DNA of 64,000 nt from Echinicola strongylocentroti (GCF_003260975.1 NZ_CP030041.1:3457001-3521000), one strand, 5' to 3'; numbered from the stretch's first letter, positions 27,104-36,023 are shown. The notes: generated by a model not told the origin, from the letters alone. Numbers and translations: made by a program.

Positions 27104-27796
27104 ATGTTACTGATTCTAATTGTAGTTGTATTTGGAATTTTGGGTTTTGTGATCAGTAAAAAACTGAAAAGCAAATTCAAAAAGTATTCCCAGACGGCCT
27201 TAGAGGCCAATCTTTCAGGGAAGGAAATAGCGGAGTTAATGCTGGCTGACCATGGCATTCAAAATGTGGCGGTGAACTGTGTCGAAGGAAAACTGACCGA
27301 TCACTATAATCCACAGAACAAATCCGTGAACCTCAGTCCAGATGTTTATTACGGCAGAAATGCTGCAGCCACTGCTGTATCGGCCCACGAATGTGGCCAC
27401 GCCGTGCAGCATGCCCAGTCGTATGCTTGGTTGGGACTTCGTTCTGCGATGGTGCCCATTCAGAATGTCAGTGGCAAAATCCTGAATTTTGTACTGATTG
27501 CATCCTTGTTTGGAGGTTTGGCACTGTTTAACCTTCCGTGGGAAATGGTAGGTGTGATCGTGGTAGGCTCTTACGGTGTGATCACCTTGTTTACCTTTGT
27601 GACCTTGCCCGTGGAGTTTGATGCCAGTAGAAGGGCATTGGCTTGGGTAAAAGAAAGGAATATCGTCACACCTTCTGAGTACGAGATGTCCAAGGATTCC
27701 CTAAAGTGGGCTGCCATGACCTATGTGGTAGCTGCGATGGCTTCTTTAGCGACATTGGCTTATTATGCCATGATCTTTTTTGGCGGAAGAGATTAA
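27104..27796 (+). CDS. YugP-type membrane zinc metallopeptidase
   Basis: 230 residues matching the Zn_peptidase_2 (YugP) family. An N-terminal anchor helix occupies residues 1-18, the zinc motif HECGH is at 95-99, and hydrophobic helices follow near 125-170 and 205-225, with F-D-A-S-R-R-A between them. Length and layout are typical. The substrate is not known for the family. It is the fourth gene of the panC operon, 21 bases after the flippase-like gene. Confidence 0.88.
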   Translation: MLLILIVVVFGILGFVISKKLKSKFKKYSQTALEANLSGKEIAELMLADHGIQNVAVNCVEGKLTDHYNPQNKSVNLSPDVYYGRNAAATAVSAHECGHAVQHAQSYAWLGLRSAMVPIQNVSGKILNFVLIASLFGGLALFNLPWEMVGVIVVGSYGVITLFTFVTLPVEFDASRRALAWVKERNIVTPSEYEMSKDSLKWAAMTYVVAAMASLATLAYYAMIFFGGRD

Positions 27797-27840
27797 GCGG
27801 AGAGAAAAGAGCCAAGAAGAAAGAGAAAAGTGTATCAAGA

Positions 27841-28016
27841 TTTAACCCGGATTATGCATTAGGAATCGTAGTGAGAGCTGAAATTGCAAGAAAATCAGTT
27901 AGTTTGGAGGCATTAGCGTAGCACCGCTACGGTTATGCCGAAAACTAAAGTGAAACGGCTGATTTTGAAGCAGTTTAATGTCGCAACAGATAGGCTATTG
28001 CATATTCCGGGTTTAA
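27841..28016. repeat. Hairpin repeat family copy 2
   Basis: A 176 bp element ending in TTTAACCCGG and CCGGGTTTAA, with inverted termini (TTTAACCCGGATTATGCATT against TTAAACCCGGAATATGCAAT). Nested central helices are AAAATCAG 27891-27898/27959-27966, AGTTT 27901-27905/27942-27946, GGCAT 27909-27913/27935-27939 and CGTAGC 27917-27922/27926-27931. It lies between convergent genes and encodes no protein. With copies at 5353-5970 and 54411-54604 it forms one family. Confidence 0.85.
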
Positions 28017-28018
28017 TA

Positions 28019-28053
28019 ACAAGGGCTGCTTTCCAGTGGAAAGCAGCCCTTGT
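28019..28053. terminator. Perfect 16 bp hairpin between convergent genes
   Basis: ACAAGGGCTGCTTTCC-AGT-GGAAAGCAGCCCTTGT is a perfect stem with a three-base loop. It lies just past hairpin repeat copy 2 and between the convergent zinc peptidase and dusB genes. It probably ends transcription from one or both sides, although the T-tracts are short. Confidence 0.65.
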
Positions 28054-28130
28054 TTATGTAATGATGTTTACTCCTTTGTGGAATATACAAATACTATCTC
28101 ACATCTAACGTCTCCTATCTAAGCCCCCTT

Positions 28131-29132
28131 TTAGCCTTGACTGACAAACTGGTAGTCGGCAAAGTCCACGGCAACTTGATCCAGGAGTGATGATACTTCA
28201 GCATAGGTGTCCGCCGTGACCATCTGGGTGCGGTAGGGTTTGAAGTTGGGCATGCCACGGAAGTAATTTGTATAGTGTCTTCTCATTTCCAAGATGCCGA
28301 GTTTTTCACCTTTCCACTTGACAGAAAAGTCCAGGTGTTTTTTAGCAATGCTGATGCGCTCTTCCAAGCCTGGTGCAGCAAGTTTTTCTCCGGTTTCGAA
28401 ATAATGCTTGATTTCATTGAAAATCCACGGATAGCCGATTGCCGCGCGACCGATCATCATGCCGTCCACGCCAAAGCGATTTCGGTATTCCAGCGCCCTT
28501 TCCGGGCTGTCGATGTCGCCATTGCCAAACAACGGAATGTGGATGCGTTGGTTTTCCTTGATCTTGGCCAGGTATGTCCAGTCGGCTTCACCTTTGTACA
28601 TTTGCTTTCTGGTACGGGCGTGCACGCTGATGGCCTGGATGCCTACATCCTGAAGCCTTTCCACGACTTCTACGATCCGGATGGTGTTATTGTCCCAGCC
28701 GAGCCGGGTCTTTACGGTGACAGGGATATTGACGGCTTTGACGATCTCTGCAGTCATGCTCACCATTTTATCGATGTCGAGTAGAATACCCGCGCCGGCA
28801 CCTTTGCAGGCGACTTTATTGACAGGGCAGCCGTAGTTGATGTCCAAGATATCTGGGCCAGCTTGTTCAGCAATAGCCGCCGCCTCTCTCATGGAGTCGA
28901 TTTCATTGCCAAAAATCTGAATGCCGATAGGTCGCTCGTATTCAAAAATATCCAGTTTTTGGACACTCTTGGCTGCATCTCTGATCAGTCCTTCTGAGCT
29001 GATGAATTCAGTGTACATCAAGTCCGCTCCATTCTCCTTACATACCGCCCTGAAAGGCGGATCACTGACATCTTCCATGGGTGCCAGTAGTAAGGGAAAT
29101 TCCCCTAAAGCTAAGTTTCCTATTTTTACCAC
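28131..29132 (-). CDS. dusB: tRNA-dihydrouridine synthase DusB
   Basis: 333 residues, an FMN TIM barrel. The start L-L-A-P-M-E-D-V-S-D-P-P-F-R is the Dus signature. The D-I-N-Y-G-C-P-V-N-K-V segment holds the catalytic Cys, followed by T-V-K-T-R-L-G-W-D and S-V-H-A-R-T-R-K-Q-M-Y-K-G, then G-N-G-D-I. It reduces uridines in the tRNA D-loop. It is divergent from the CPBP gene, with 37 bases between the start codons. Confidence 0.94.
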   Translation of the reverse strand: MVKIGNLALGEFPLLLAPMEDVSDPPFRAVCKENGADLMYTEFISSEGLIRDAAKSVQKLDIFEYERPIGIQIFGNEIDSMREAAAIAEQAGPDILDINYGCPVNKVACKGAGAGILLDIDKMVSMTAEIVKAVNIPVTVKTRLGWDNNTIRIVEVVERLQDVGIQAISVHARTRKQMYKGEADWTYLAKIKENQRIHIPLFGNGDIDSPERALEYRNRFGVDGMMIGRAAIGYPWIFNEIKHYFETGEKLAAPGLEERISIAKKHLDFSVKWKGEKLGILEMRRHYTNYFRGMPNFKPYRTQMVTADTYAEVSSLLDQVAVDFADYQFVSQG

Positions 29133-29169
29133 GATTGATTTATAATTTTCCCGTAAATTTACCCCAATT

Positions 29170-30129
29170 ATGGAGATTTATAAAACCCAAAGCCAAATAG
29201 CTGCAAAACACAACTGGTTATTGTCCTTAGTTGTGCTGGTTTTGATCACTTTTGGCGTACTTGCACTTACTCAAGGGATTGCATTGGTTATTATCCCTTT
29301 CCTGTTTAATATTCCTTTTGAAGACATCCTCCCACTGTTTGCTGGAGAGTTGGACTATTCCAATGGTCGTATGGCCGTGTTGTTTCTCCAAGGGCTGGGT
29401 GGAGGCCTGGCTTTTTTTCTCGCAGGCTGGATTTTTTCCTATGTGGTAGAAAAAGCCAGCCTTGAATGGGAACAACAGTTTGCCCGAGTAAAGTTCAGTT
29501 ACCTCTTATTATTGGTCCCACTGTTATTTGGCTTTATGTTGTTTGATGCCAAGGTGATCGAGTGGAACATGAATGTGGAGTTTCCTGCATTTATGAGTGG
29601 TTTTGAGGAGTTTGCCCGGCAGATGGAAGACCAAGCCATGCAGATGACCAAGTTTCTGACAGATTTCCAGAGTTTCGGAGAGTTTTTGGCGGGGGTATTG
29701 GTGATCGGGGTTTTGGCAGGCATTGGCGAGGAGTACTTTTTCAGAGGTGTGCTGCAACCCAAGCTTCATCGCTACTTTGGAAATGCCCATGTAGGGGTGT
29801 GGCTTGCAGCATTTGTTTTTTCTGCAATCCATTTTCAGTTTTACGGTTTTTTCCCCAGGCTGTTACTAGGCGCACTTTTTGGTTACCTGTACTTATATTC
29901 TGGCAGCTTGGTATATCCGATCGTCGGTCATGTACTTAACAATACCTTTACCATCGTTATGGTATACCTCAGTAAATTGGGGATGGTGGACTTTAATATT
30001 GAAGACCCCGAAGGCGTAGATTGGTACACTGTGGTGATCGGCGCGTTGGTATTCGTAGTATGCATGCGTCTCTTTATTCAACAAAATAGGAACAATTCTA
30101 CCCATGGAGAAATGGCAGAAGGTATTTGA
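29170..30129 (+). CDS. CPBP family intramembrane glutamic protease
   Basis: 319 residues with about eight transmembrane helices. Motif 1 EExxxR is at 187-192 (EEYFFR), a His motif (S-A-I-H-F-Q-F-Y-G) follows, and H-V-L-N-N-T forms motif 3. CPBP (Abi/Rce1-like) proteins cleave membrane or prenylated substrates, and roles range from bacteriocin immunity to protein processing. No bacteriocin gene is nearby. Its 3' end overlaps the DUF2007 gene by 26 bp. Confidence 0.9.
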   Translation: MEIYKTQSQIAAKHNWLLSLVVLVLITFGVLALTQGIALVIIPFLFNIPFEDILPLFAGELDYSNGRMAVLFLQGLGGGLAFFLAGWIFSYVVEKASLEWEQQFARVKFSYLLLLVPLLFGFMLFDAKVIEWNMNVEFPAFMSGFEEFARQMEDQAMQMTKFLTDFQSFGEFLAGVLVIGVLAGIGEEYFFRGVLQPKLHRYFGNAHVGVWLAAFVFSAIHFQFYGFFPRLLLGALFGYLYLYSGSLVYPIVGHVLNNTFTIVMVYLSKLGMVDFNIEDPEGVDWYTVVIGALVFVVCMRLFIQQNRNNSTHGEMAEGI

Positions 30130-30310
30130 ATCGGAATGGGCAGTTCGAGCGGAAATCGTAAAAGGGGTACTTACTGCGCACAACATTACCGCTATTGTGC
30201 TCAATAAAAAAGAGTCTGTATACCAAATTCATGGTAGTTACCAAGTGATGGTGGCTGCTGAAAAGGCCTTTGAGGCGGCAAATTTGATTAAAAATGAGAT
30301 ATCGTTTTAA
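30104..30310 (+). CDS. DUF2007 small signal-transducing-like protein
   Basis: 68 residues with the DUF2007 pattern: a short E-x-E-W-A-V-R-A-E-I-V-K-G-V-L helix, a N-I-T-A-I-V-L-N-K strand, and Y-Q-V-M-V-A-A-E-K-A-F-E-A-A at the end. The fold is ferredoxin-like and PII-related in annotation, but its role is unknown. It overlaps the CPBP gene upstream by 26 bp and cdsA downstream by 17 bp. The overlaps imply tightly coupled translation of all three. Confidence 0.85.
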   Translation: MEKWQKVFESEWAVRAEIVKGVLTAHNITAIVLNKKESVYQIHGSYQVMVAAEKAFEAANLIKNEISF

Positions 30311-31133
30311 TATTTCCAATTATAGTGAGTTGGGTCAGCGTATTATCACAGCACTTCTTGGAGCAGTGGTCATTGTATTAGGCTGTGTGTACAGTGAATG
30401 GGCATATTTTGCCATTTTTGGGACGATTTTGGTTTTAGCGCAACTTGAGTTTTACAAATTGTGTGGGCTGGATGGGATGCTTCCTCTAAAGTCATTTGGG
30501 ACCTTTTTGGGCCTTATGATCTTTGTCATGACCTTTTTTGTGGAGATGGAGCACCTAGATGTTAAGTATTATTTTCTTATCTTTCCTATGATATCCCTGA
30601 TATTCTTTATCAAGCTGTATCGTAAGTCGGATAAAAAACCCTTTACAGGAATTGCCTTTACATTTCTAGGGATATTTTATGTGGCAGTACCTTTTTCATT
30701 GTTGAACCTAGCGGCGTTTGCAGTGGACAAGACGTTCCATTATGAAGTGATCGTAGGATCACTTTTTATCCTATGGGCCAGTGATAGTGGTGCGTATTTT
30801 GCAGGAACAAAATTCGGCAAAACGAAGTTGTTTGAGAGAGTGTCTCCCAAAAAGTCCTGGGAAGGTAGTTTGGGAGGAGCAGCAGCTGCGATTGCCACCG
30901 CTTACTTACTTAGTATAAACTTTGGGGTAATTCCTCAGTGGAAGTGGTTCTGCATAAGTGGTATTATCATTATAGCAGGTACGTACGGTGATCTGATCGA
31001 GTCGTTATTTAAGCGGAGTATTGCGATCAAGGATTCAGGAAAAGGGCTTCCAGGACATGGGGGATTTATGGATCGTTTTGACGGATTGTTAGTTTCGGCT
31101 CCATTTATTGCGGCATTTTTGAAAATATTTTAA
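30294..31133 (+). CDS. cdsA: Phosphatidate cytidylyltransferase CdsA
   Basis: 279 residues with about seven transmembrane helices. The signature near the C-terminus is intact: K-K-S-W-E-G-S-L-G-G, then G-D-L-I-E-S-L-F-K-R, and K-D-S-G-K-G-L-P-G-H-G-G-F-M-D-R-F-D. It makes CDP-diacylglycerol from phosphatidic acid, the entry to phospholipid synthesis. The phosphatidylserine decarboxylase gene for phosphatidylethanolamine is 2.2 kb downstream, past gdh and the tandem array. Confidence 0.95.
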   Translation: MRYRFNISNYSELGQRIITALLGAVVIVLGCVYSEWAYFAIFGTILVLAQLEFYKLCGLDGMLPLKSFGTFLGLMIFVMTFFVEMEHLDVKYYFLIFPMISLIFFIKLYRKSDKKPFTGIAFTFLGIFYVAVPFSLLNLAAFAVDKTFHYEVIVGSLFILWASDSGAYFAGTKFGKTKLFERVSPKKSWEGSLGGAAAAIATAYLLSINFGVIPQWKWFCISGIIIIAGTYGDLIESLFKRSIAIKDSGKGLPGHGGFMDRFDGLLVSAPFIAAFLKIF

Positions 31134-31207
31134 AATATATAGGTCTATTTTGGAATAGTGCCTAATATTGCATCAAAATCAGTCTCTAAATAAACCAAAA
31201 CCCAATT

Positions 31208-32485
31208 ATGGCTTACATTGAACCGGCTCCGATAAAGGATAAAGAAAATCCCCTGGAGTCAATGATGGAGAGGTTTAATATTGCAGCAGAAAAACTGGGC
31301 CTCTCAGAAGAGGTCTATAATGTGCTGAAAAACCCCGCAAAACAGGTAATCGTATCCCTTCCGATCACCATGGACAATGGAAAGATCAAGGTGTTTGAAG
31401 GGATTCGTGTAATCCATTCCAATATTCTGGGCCCTGCAAAAGGAGGAATTCGGTTTGCGCCGGATGTCCATATCGATGAAGTCAGGGCACTGGCAGCATG
31501 GATGACATGGAAGTGTGCTGTGGTGGACATTCCTTATGGTGGAGGTAAAGGTGGCGTTCGCTGCAATCCCCGTGAAATGTCCCCTGGTGAAATCGAACGT
31601 TTGATGCGCGCCTACACCCTGGCGATGATCGATGTTTTTGGCCCGGACAAGGACATCCCTGCTCCAGATATGGGGACGGGCCCCAAGGAAATGGCCTGGT
31701 TAATGGATGAGTATTCCAAGGCAAAAGGTACCACTGTAAATGCGGTAGTGACGGGGAAACCACTCGTCTTGGGAGGATCACTGGGCAGAACAGAAGCAAC
31801 AGGACGAGGTGTGATGGTATCTGCTTTGGCAGCCATGGAAAAACTAAAGATCAATCCTTTTCAGGCTACCTGCGCCGTCCAAGGTTTTGGTAACGTAGGC
31901 TCATGGGCAGCGGCACTATTGGAAGAAAGAGGACTAAAGGTGATATCCGTTTCGGATATTTCTGGTGCGTACTACAATGCCGGTGGCATCAATATCCAAG
32001 AGGCCATTGCCTATAGAAATTCCAATAATGGCGTGCTCGAAGGCTTTGCAGGTGCCGAAAAACTGACGGATCCTTCTGAGTTGTTAGAGCTGAAAGTGGA
32101 CGTCTTGGTGCCGGCAGCCGTGGAAGACGTAATCACCAAAAAGAACGTGGATAAAATCAATGCCCGCCTGATCGTAGAAGGTGCCAATGGCCCTACTTCA
32201 TTCAATGCGGACAAGATCATTAACGATAAGGGAATCATGGTCGTGCCCGACATCCTGGCCAATGCAGGAGGAGTAACGGTATCGTATTTCGAATGGGTAC
32301 AGAACAGGCTAGGCTATAAGTGGACAGCAGAACGTGTCAATAGACGGTCTGATCGGATCATGAAAGAGGCCTTTGATCAAGTGTATAAGACTTCCGTAAA
32401 GCACGAGGTACCAATGAGGATTGCGGCCTATATCGTAGCGATCGATAAAGTCGCCCAGACCTATCAGTTCAGAGGAGGATTTTGA
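31208..32485 (+). CDS. Glu/Leu/Phe/Val dehydrogenase (probable glutamate dehydrogenase)
   Basis: 425 residues. The substrate and catalytic region G-G-G-K-G-G-V-R-C-N-P holds the catalytic Lys, followed by D-I-P-A-P-D-M-G-T-G, and the NAD(P) motif Q-G-F-G-N-V-G-S is central. Length and motifs fit hexameric glutamate dehydrogenase of the NAD-type subgroup. Family members acting on branched-chain amino acids cannot be excluded. It links 2-oxoglutarate and glutamate. A tandem repeat array begins two bases after its stop. Confidence 0.92.
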   Translation: MAYIEPAPIKDKENPLESMMERFNIAAEKLGLSEEVYNVLKNPAKQVIVSLPITMDNGKIKVFEGIRVIHSNILGPAKGGIRFAPDVHIDEVRALAAWMTWKCAVVDIPYGGGKGGVRCNPREMSPGEIERLMRAYTLAMIDVFGPDKDIPAPDMGTGPKEMAWLMDEYSKAKGTTVNAVVTGKPLVLGGSLGRTEATGRGVMVSALAAMEKLKINPFQATCAVQGFGNVGSWAAALLEERGLKVISVSDISGAYYNAGGINIQEAIAYRNSNNGVLEGFAGAEKLTDPSELLELKVDVLVPAAVEDVITKKNVDKINARLIVEGANGPTSFNADKIINDKGIMVVPDILANAGGVTVSYFEWVQNRLGYKWTAERVNRRSDRIMKEAFDQVYKTSVKHEVPMRIAAYIVAIDKVAQTYQFRGGF

Positions 32486-32486
32486 T

Positions 32487-33225
32487 GTAACCACAGTGGA
32501 CTCAGCGTAGGAGAGTAAAGGTTGAAAAAGGAAGCTTAGTGAACTTTGTGGTTGTTTTTAACCACAGAGGTCACTAAGGATGCACAAAGGGCTCGGAGAA
32601 AAGGTTGTAATAAACTTAGAGCACTTAGTGTGAAGCTTAGTGTTCTTAGTGGTTAGTTTTTTTTAACCACAGAGGTCACTAAGGATGCACAAAGGACTCA
32701 GAGAAAAGGTTGTAGAAATAAACTTTGTGAGCTTAGTGCAGATCTTTGAGTTCTTAGTGGTTGGTTGTTTTTAACCACAGAGGTCACTAAGGATGCACAA
32801 AGGATTCGGAGAAAAGTTTTGTAAAAATTAAACTTTGTGAGCTCCGTGTAACAATCTTTGAGTTCTTAGTGGTTAGTTGTTTTTAACCACAGAGGTCACT
32901 AAGGATGCACAAAGGGCTCGGAGAAAAGGTTGTAAAAATAAACTTTGTGAGCTTAGTGCAGGTCTTTGAGTTCTTAGTGGTTGGTTTTTTTTAACCACAG
33001 AGGTCACTAAGGATGCACAAAGGGCTCAGAGAAAAGGTTGTAGAAATAAACTTTGTGAGCTTAGTGCAGGTCTTTGAGTTCTTAGTGGTTAGTTGTTTTT
33101 AACCACAGAGGTCACTAAGGATGCACAAAGGGCTCGGAGAAAAGGTTGTAAAAAATGAAACTTTGTGAGCTTAGTGCAGGTCTTAGTGTACTTTGTGGTT
33201 AGGTAGTCTAAGCTACAGAGGGTCA
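32487..33225. repeat. Tandem array of about 108 bp hairpin-forming units
   Basis: Units beginning AACCACAGAGGTCACTAAGG start at 32560, 32665, 32773, 32885, 32993 and 33101, so the periods are 105, 108, 112, 108 and 108. A degraded unit precedes them (32487) and one follows (to about 33225). Within a unit CACTAAG and CACAAAG can pair with later CTTTGTG and CTTAGTG, giving a hairpin per unit. It fills the 890-base gap between the glutamate dehydrogenase and psd genes. Spacers are the wrong type for CRISPR. Confidence 0.88.
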
Positions 33226-33376
33226 TAAACCATTGTATATTCATTTTTTTCTTTAACATACCGAGAAATATTGGCAAATTGCAGCCGAATTTAATTTGGG
33301 GCAGCAAGGCTGTTTACAATAAAGGAACTAAAATAGTTTTTAAAACATTGATTTATATTGAATTAATCCCTTACTA

Positions 33377-34039
33377 ATGACGATACATAAAGAAGGAAGA
33401 ATATTATTATTCTGGATGTTGGTGGTGCTGGCAGGCATTAATTTTGCCACACACCAGTTGATGCCTGGGCAAGAGACAGTGCTGAACCTAATACTGCTGG
33501 CGAGTATTATCATTTACCTGCTGGTACTGCAATTTTTCAGAAATCCCCGGATAGCTATGCCTGATGATGAGCAGTTGGTATATGCTCCTGCTGATGGTAA
33601 AGTAGTTGTGATCGAAGAGGCCGAGGAAGAGGAGTTTTTGAATGAACGGAGAAAGCAGATTTCGATTTTCATGTCTCCCGTCAATGTGCATGTGAACCGG
33701 TCGCCTATAAGTGGAATAGTGTCGTATTTTAAATACCATCCTGGCAAGTACATGGTGGCATGGCACCCAAAAGCAAGTTATGAGAATGAACGCACCACGA
33801 TGGTGGTCAAGCATACGAAAACAGGCGTACAGCTTTTGGTCAGACAGATAGCAGGGGCTGTGGCAAGAAGGATCAAATGCTATGTGAAAGAAGGTGACCC
33901 GTTGGTACAAGGTGGAGAATTTGGGTTTATCAAGTTTGGTTCAAGGGTGGATGTATTTGTTCCCCTGGATGCTGAGATTCTTGTGAACATTGACGACAAG
34001 ACCAAAGGAGGTTTGACGCCATTGGCCAGACTAAAGTAA
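33377..34039 (+). CDS. psd: Phosphatidylserine decarboxylase family protein (short archaeal-type)
   Basis: 220 residues. An N-terminal hydrophobic region (residues about 10-52) is followed by the Y-A-P-A-D-G-K-V motif, the F-M-S-P-V-N-V-H-V-N-R His motif, and the processing site F-G-S-R with Ser189, which becomes the pyruvoyl group after cleavage. It makes phosphatidylethanolamine from phosphatidylserine. The short form is usual in Bacteroidota. A terminator hairpin follows at 34055-34101. Confidence 0.92.
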   Translation: MTIHKEGRILLFWMLVVLAGINFATHQLMPGQETVLNLILLASIIIYLLVLQFFRNPRIAMPDDEQLVYAPADGKVVVIEEAEEEEFLNERRKQISIFMSPVNVHVNRSPISGIVSYFKYHPGKYMVAWHPKASYENERTTMVVKHTKTGVQLLVRQIAGAVARRIKCYVKEGDPLVQGGEFGFIKFGSRVDVFVPLDAEILVNIDDKTKGGLTPLARLK

Positions 34040-34054
34040 GTTGAAGAGGCAATA

Positions 34055-34101
34055 TAAAGGCCACTGATGGCAGGTTTTACCCTGATATCAGTGGCTTTTT
34101 T
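34055..34101 (+). terminator. Intrinsic terminator of psd
   Basis: GCCACTGAT pairs with ATCAGTGGC, followed by TTTTTT. An end fragment of the hairpin repeat family (TGCATATTCCGAGTTTA) lies directly beyond it at 34104-34120. Confidence 0.8.
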
Positions 34102-34116
34102 GTGCATATTCCGAGT

Positions 34117-34554
34117 TTAGTTTTTTCCGATAGTATATCGCAGTCCGAAATTTCCACGAAGTCCGAAATCCCCATTGTACAGCGGTGTTGCTTCCATCAT
34201 AATGGAGAAAGCTCGGTGATTTGAAATAGGCTTAAAGGCGAGCATCACAGGAGCTCCGATCCTTGCTCCATCATCAAACTCATAATACCCTAGCATTAAC
34301 CCTGCCGAAGCGTTGTACCAATCAGACCTGTGAAAATTATATTGGCCGATAGCTTCAGCCCCAAAAAATGGGTTGAGAACATCTCCCGCAAACAATCGGC
34401 CTTCCCCAAAAAATTCCTTTTCGGGATCAGTGCCAGCTCCTAGTTGGGTGAGGATTCCATTGGAATAAACACCTACGGTTACTTGGGCGCTGGTATATTT
34501 TACTGTTGCAATAGAAAAAATAACCAGAAACAATGTGAATTTTAAATAGTTCAT
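34117..34554 (-). CDS. Small exported, outer-membrane-barrel-like protein
   Basis: 145 residues with a signal peptide (MNYLKFTLFLVIFSIATVKYTSA, cut before QVT). The mature part has alternating strands with aromatic girdles (A-I-G-Q-Y-N-F, A-S-A-G-L-M-L-G-Y-Y-E-F, F-G-L-R-Y-T-I) consistent with a small barrel. No named family is recognised. Its stop codon lies within the end fragment of a hairpin repeat, so the last residues may be altered relative to homologues. Confidence 0.7.
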   Translation of the reverse strand: MNYLKFTLFLVIFSIATVKYTSAQVTVGVYSNGILTQLGAGTDPEKEFFGEGRLFAGDVLNPFFGAEAIGQYNFHRSDWYNASAGLMLGYYEFDDGARIGAPVMLAFKPISNHRAFSIMMEATPLYNGDFGLRGNFGLRYTIGKN

Positions 34555-34628
34555 AATATTGTATATTAAATAGTTGATAACTTTCTAATATACAATTGTT
34601 TACCAGTATGTTGTAAAGGCAGTATGGT

Positions 34629-36023
34629 TTATTTTGTCGATAGAATATAGACTCCGGCACTCTCTTTTTGGTACAGTTCTCCCAAAGCAGGGATATGCTT
34701 AACGAGGTTTTCGAAAAGCCCTTCTTGGTCATAAATTACAGAAGGCTTTTCTTCCAGGAAGTCGAGATAGACCTCTACCATTTTTTCATGATCTTTAAAG
34801 TCCGTCAACATGCGCTTGGAGAGTCGGAAATTAAGGTAAGGACTTGCAAGTTCAGCATTTTGGTAAGCGCTTATTTCATCCCCAAGCACCACAATTCCTT
34901 TTCCGTTTGAATGAATGGGGGCATTAAGGACATAGTTCCATGTCTTTTTGGATTGGATTTTGTATACTGTCCATGTGTAACCAGCTGAAGGAATAAGCAC
35001 TAAAAAAGTATAAAAGAGCAGGCTCAGCTGTTTTTTGTTGGTGAGGTATATGAAAATCTGCGAAATAAAATAAGTAAGGCCTGGCAAGATGATGACCATT
35101 TGGTAAGGTGTCCTCCTATTGGCGATAAAAACGGAAAAGACGGCAAAGATGGAGAACAAGAGCATGAGTTGTTTTTGCTTTTGCTGATTGACCGTAATGC
35201 TGGTAGTGACCGTGCCTACAAAGTACCCAATGACAGAAAATAGCAATGGGGCAACGAGTAAGGCGAGTAGGTCAATGTACGTGACATGTGGATAGCTACC
35301 GGTAATCCTAGTCGCCAAGATAAATTCGGTGATAAACTCCCGCAAGCCACCGATCCAAAAGAAGTAAATGCAGCATAAAACAAAGGGCTGCAAATAACCT
35401 ACTAGGGAAAGCACGAGTTGGTTAAAGCTAAATCCACTGACGGTAATGCCTGCTACCAACAAAAACGGCAGGAATACAACCAGTGGAAAATGAAAACAAG
35501 CAGCAATGCCACCGAAAAGCCCCACCAGTAGAATAGATTCGGTGTTTTGTTCGTTGAGCAGGGTCTGGGAAAAAAGCTGGCCAAGGGCAAGAATGATAAA
35601 AGTAGTCCCCATCAAAGCCGGGGATAGGGTCAACAGGTCAAATGAAAAATGAAAAAGAATGAGCATGACCAATGCTGGAATATAGGAAGTATTATCAAAA
35701 GACTTATAAGCAATAAAAAGTCGATTGACGTAGTATATCTGGAAGAGGATGACACAAGCTGCCATTAGCTTATAGGCCCACCAAGAACGGCCTACCAAGA
35801 AGTCGATGAGCCAGTATACATAAGCGGAAAACGGCCCAATGTCGTCCACAATATCCACATAAAGGAAGTGCCCGCTGCTGAGCCTTTCTCCTACCAGCAT
35901 CCAGGATAGCTCCGGGGTGAGCAGAGGTATTCCCATAAGTAAATAGGGAAGGCTAAGTGCAAGAAAGAGCAGTGCGATTCCTAGGATTCTAAATGGGTCG
36001 TTGATTTTGAAAAAGCTTAACAA
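34629..36023 (-). CDS. Polytopic membrane protein, glycosyltransferase-39-like topology
   Basis: 464 residues with about eleven hydrophobic helices and a C-terminal soluble domain of about 100 residues. An early acidic loop (Y-V-D-I-V-D-D-I-G-P-F-S-A) after the second segment resembles the Asp-containing loop of GT-C/PMT-type glycosyltransferases. The F-F-K-I-N-D-P-F-R start recurs in Cytophagales. Function is unassigned, and a lipid-linked sugar transferase role is inference only. It is divergent from rbfA. Confidence 0.75.
   Translation of the reverse strand: MLSFFKINDPFRILGIALLFLALSLPYLLMGIPLLTPELSWMLVGERLSSGHFLYVDIVDDIGPFSAYVYWLIDFLVGRSWWAYKLMAACVILFQIYYVNRLFIAYKSFDNTSYIPALVMLILFHFSFDLLTLSPALMGTTFIILALGQLFSQTLLNEQNTESILLVGLFGGIAACFHFPLVVFLPFLLVAGITVSGFSFNQLVLSLVGYLQPFVLCCIYFFWIGGLREFITEFILATRITGSYPHVTYIDLLALLVAPLLFSVIGYFVGTVTTSITVNQQKQKQLMLLFSIFAVFSVFIANRRTPYQMVIILPGLTYFISQIFIYLTNKKQLSLLFYTFLVLIPSAGYTWTVYKIQSKKTWNYVLNAPIHSNGKGIVVLGDEISAYQNAELASPYLNFRLSKRMLTDFKDHEKMVEVYLDFLEEKPSVIYDQEGLFENLVKHIPALGELYQKESAGVYILSTK

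Noticed and set aside
27706-27921. 71-codon frame running into hairpin repeat copy 2
   Set aside because: It is out of frame within the zinc peptidase gene and the repeat; no initiation signal.
32487-33225. CRISPR array
   Set aside because: Units of about 108 bp have no short uniform spacers; most of each unit is repeated, no cas genes are near, and spacing is irregular.
33089-33307. 72-codon minus-strand frame with T-T-K-Y-T-K-T-C-T-K-L-T-K
   Set aside because: It is read through the tandem repeat array; the Lys/Thr pattern follows from the repeat words and is a classic false ORF.
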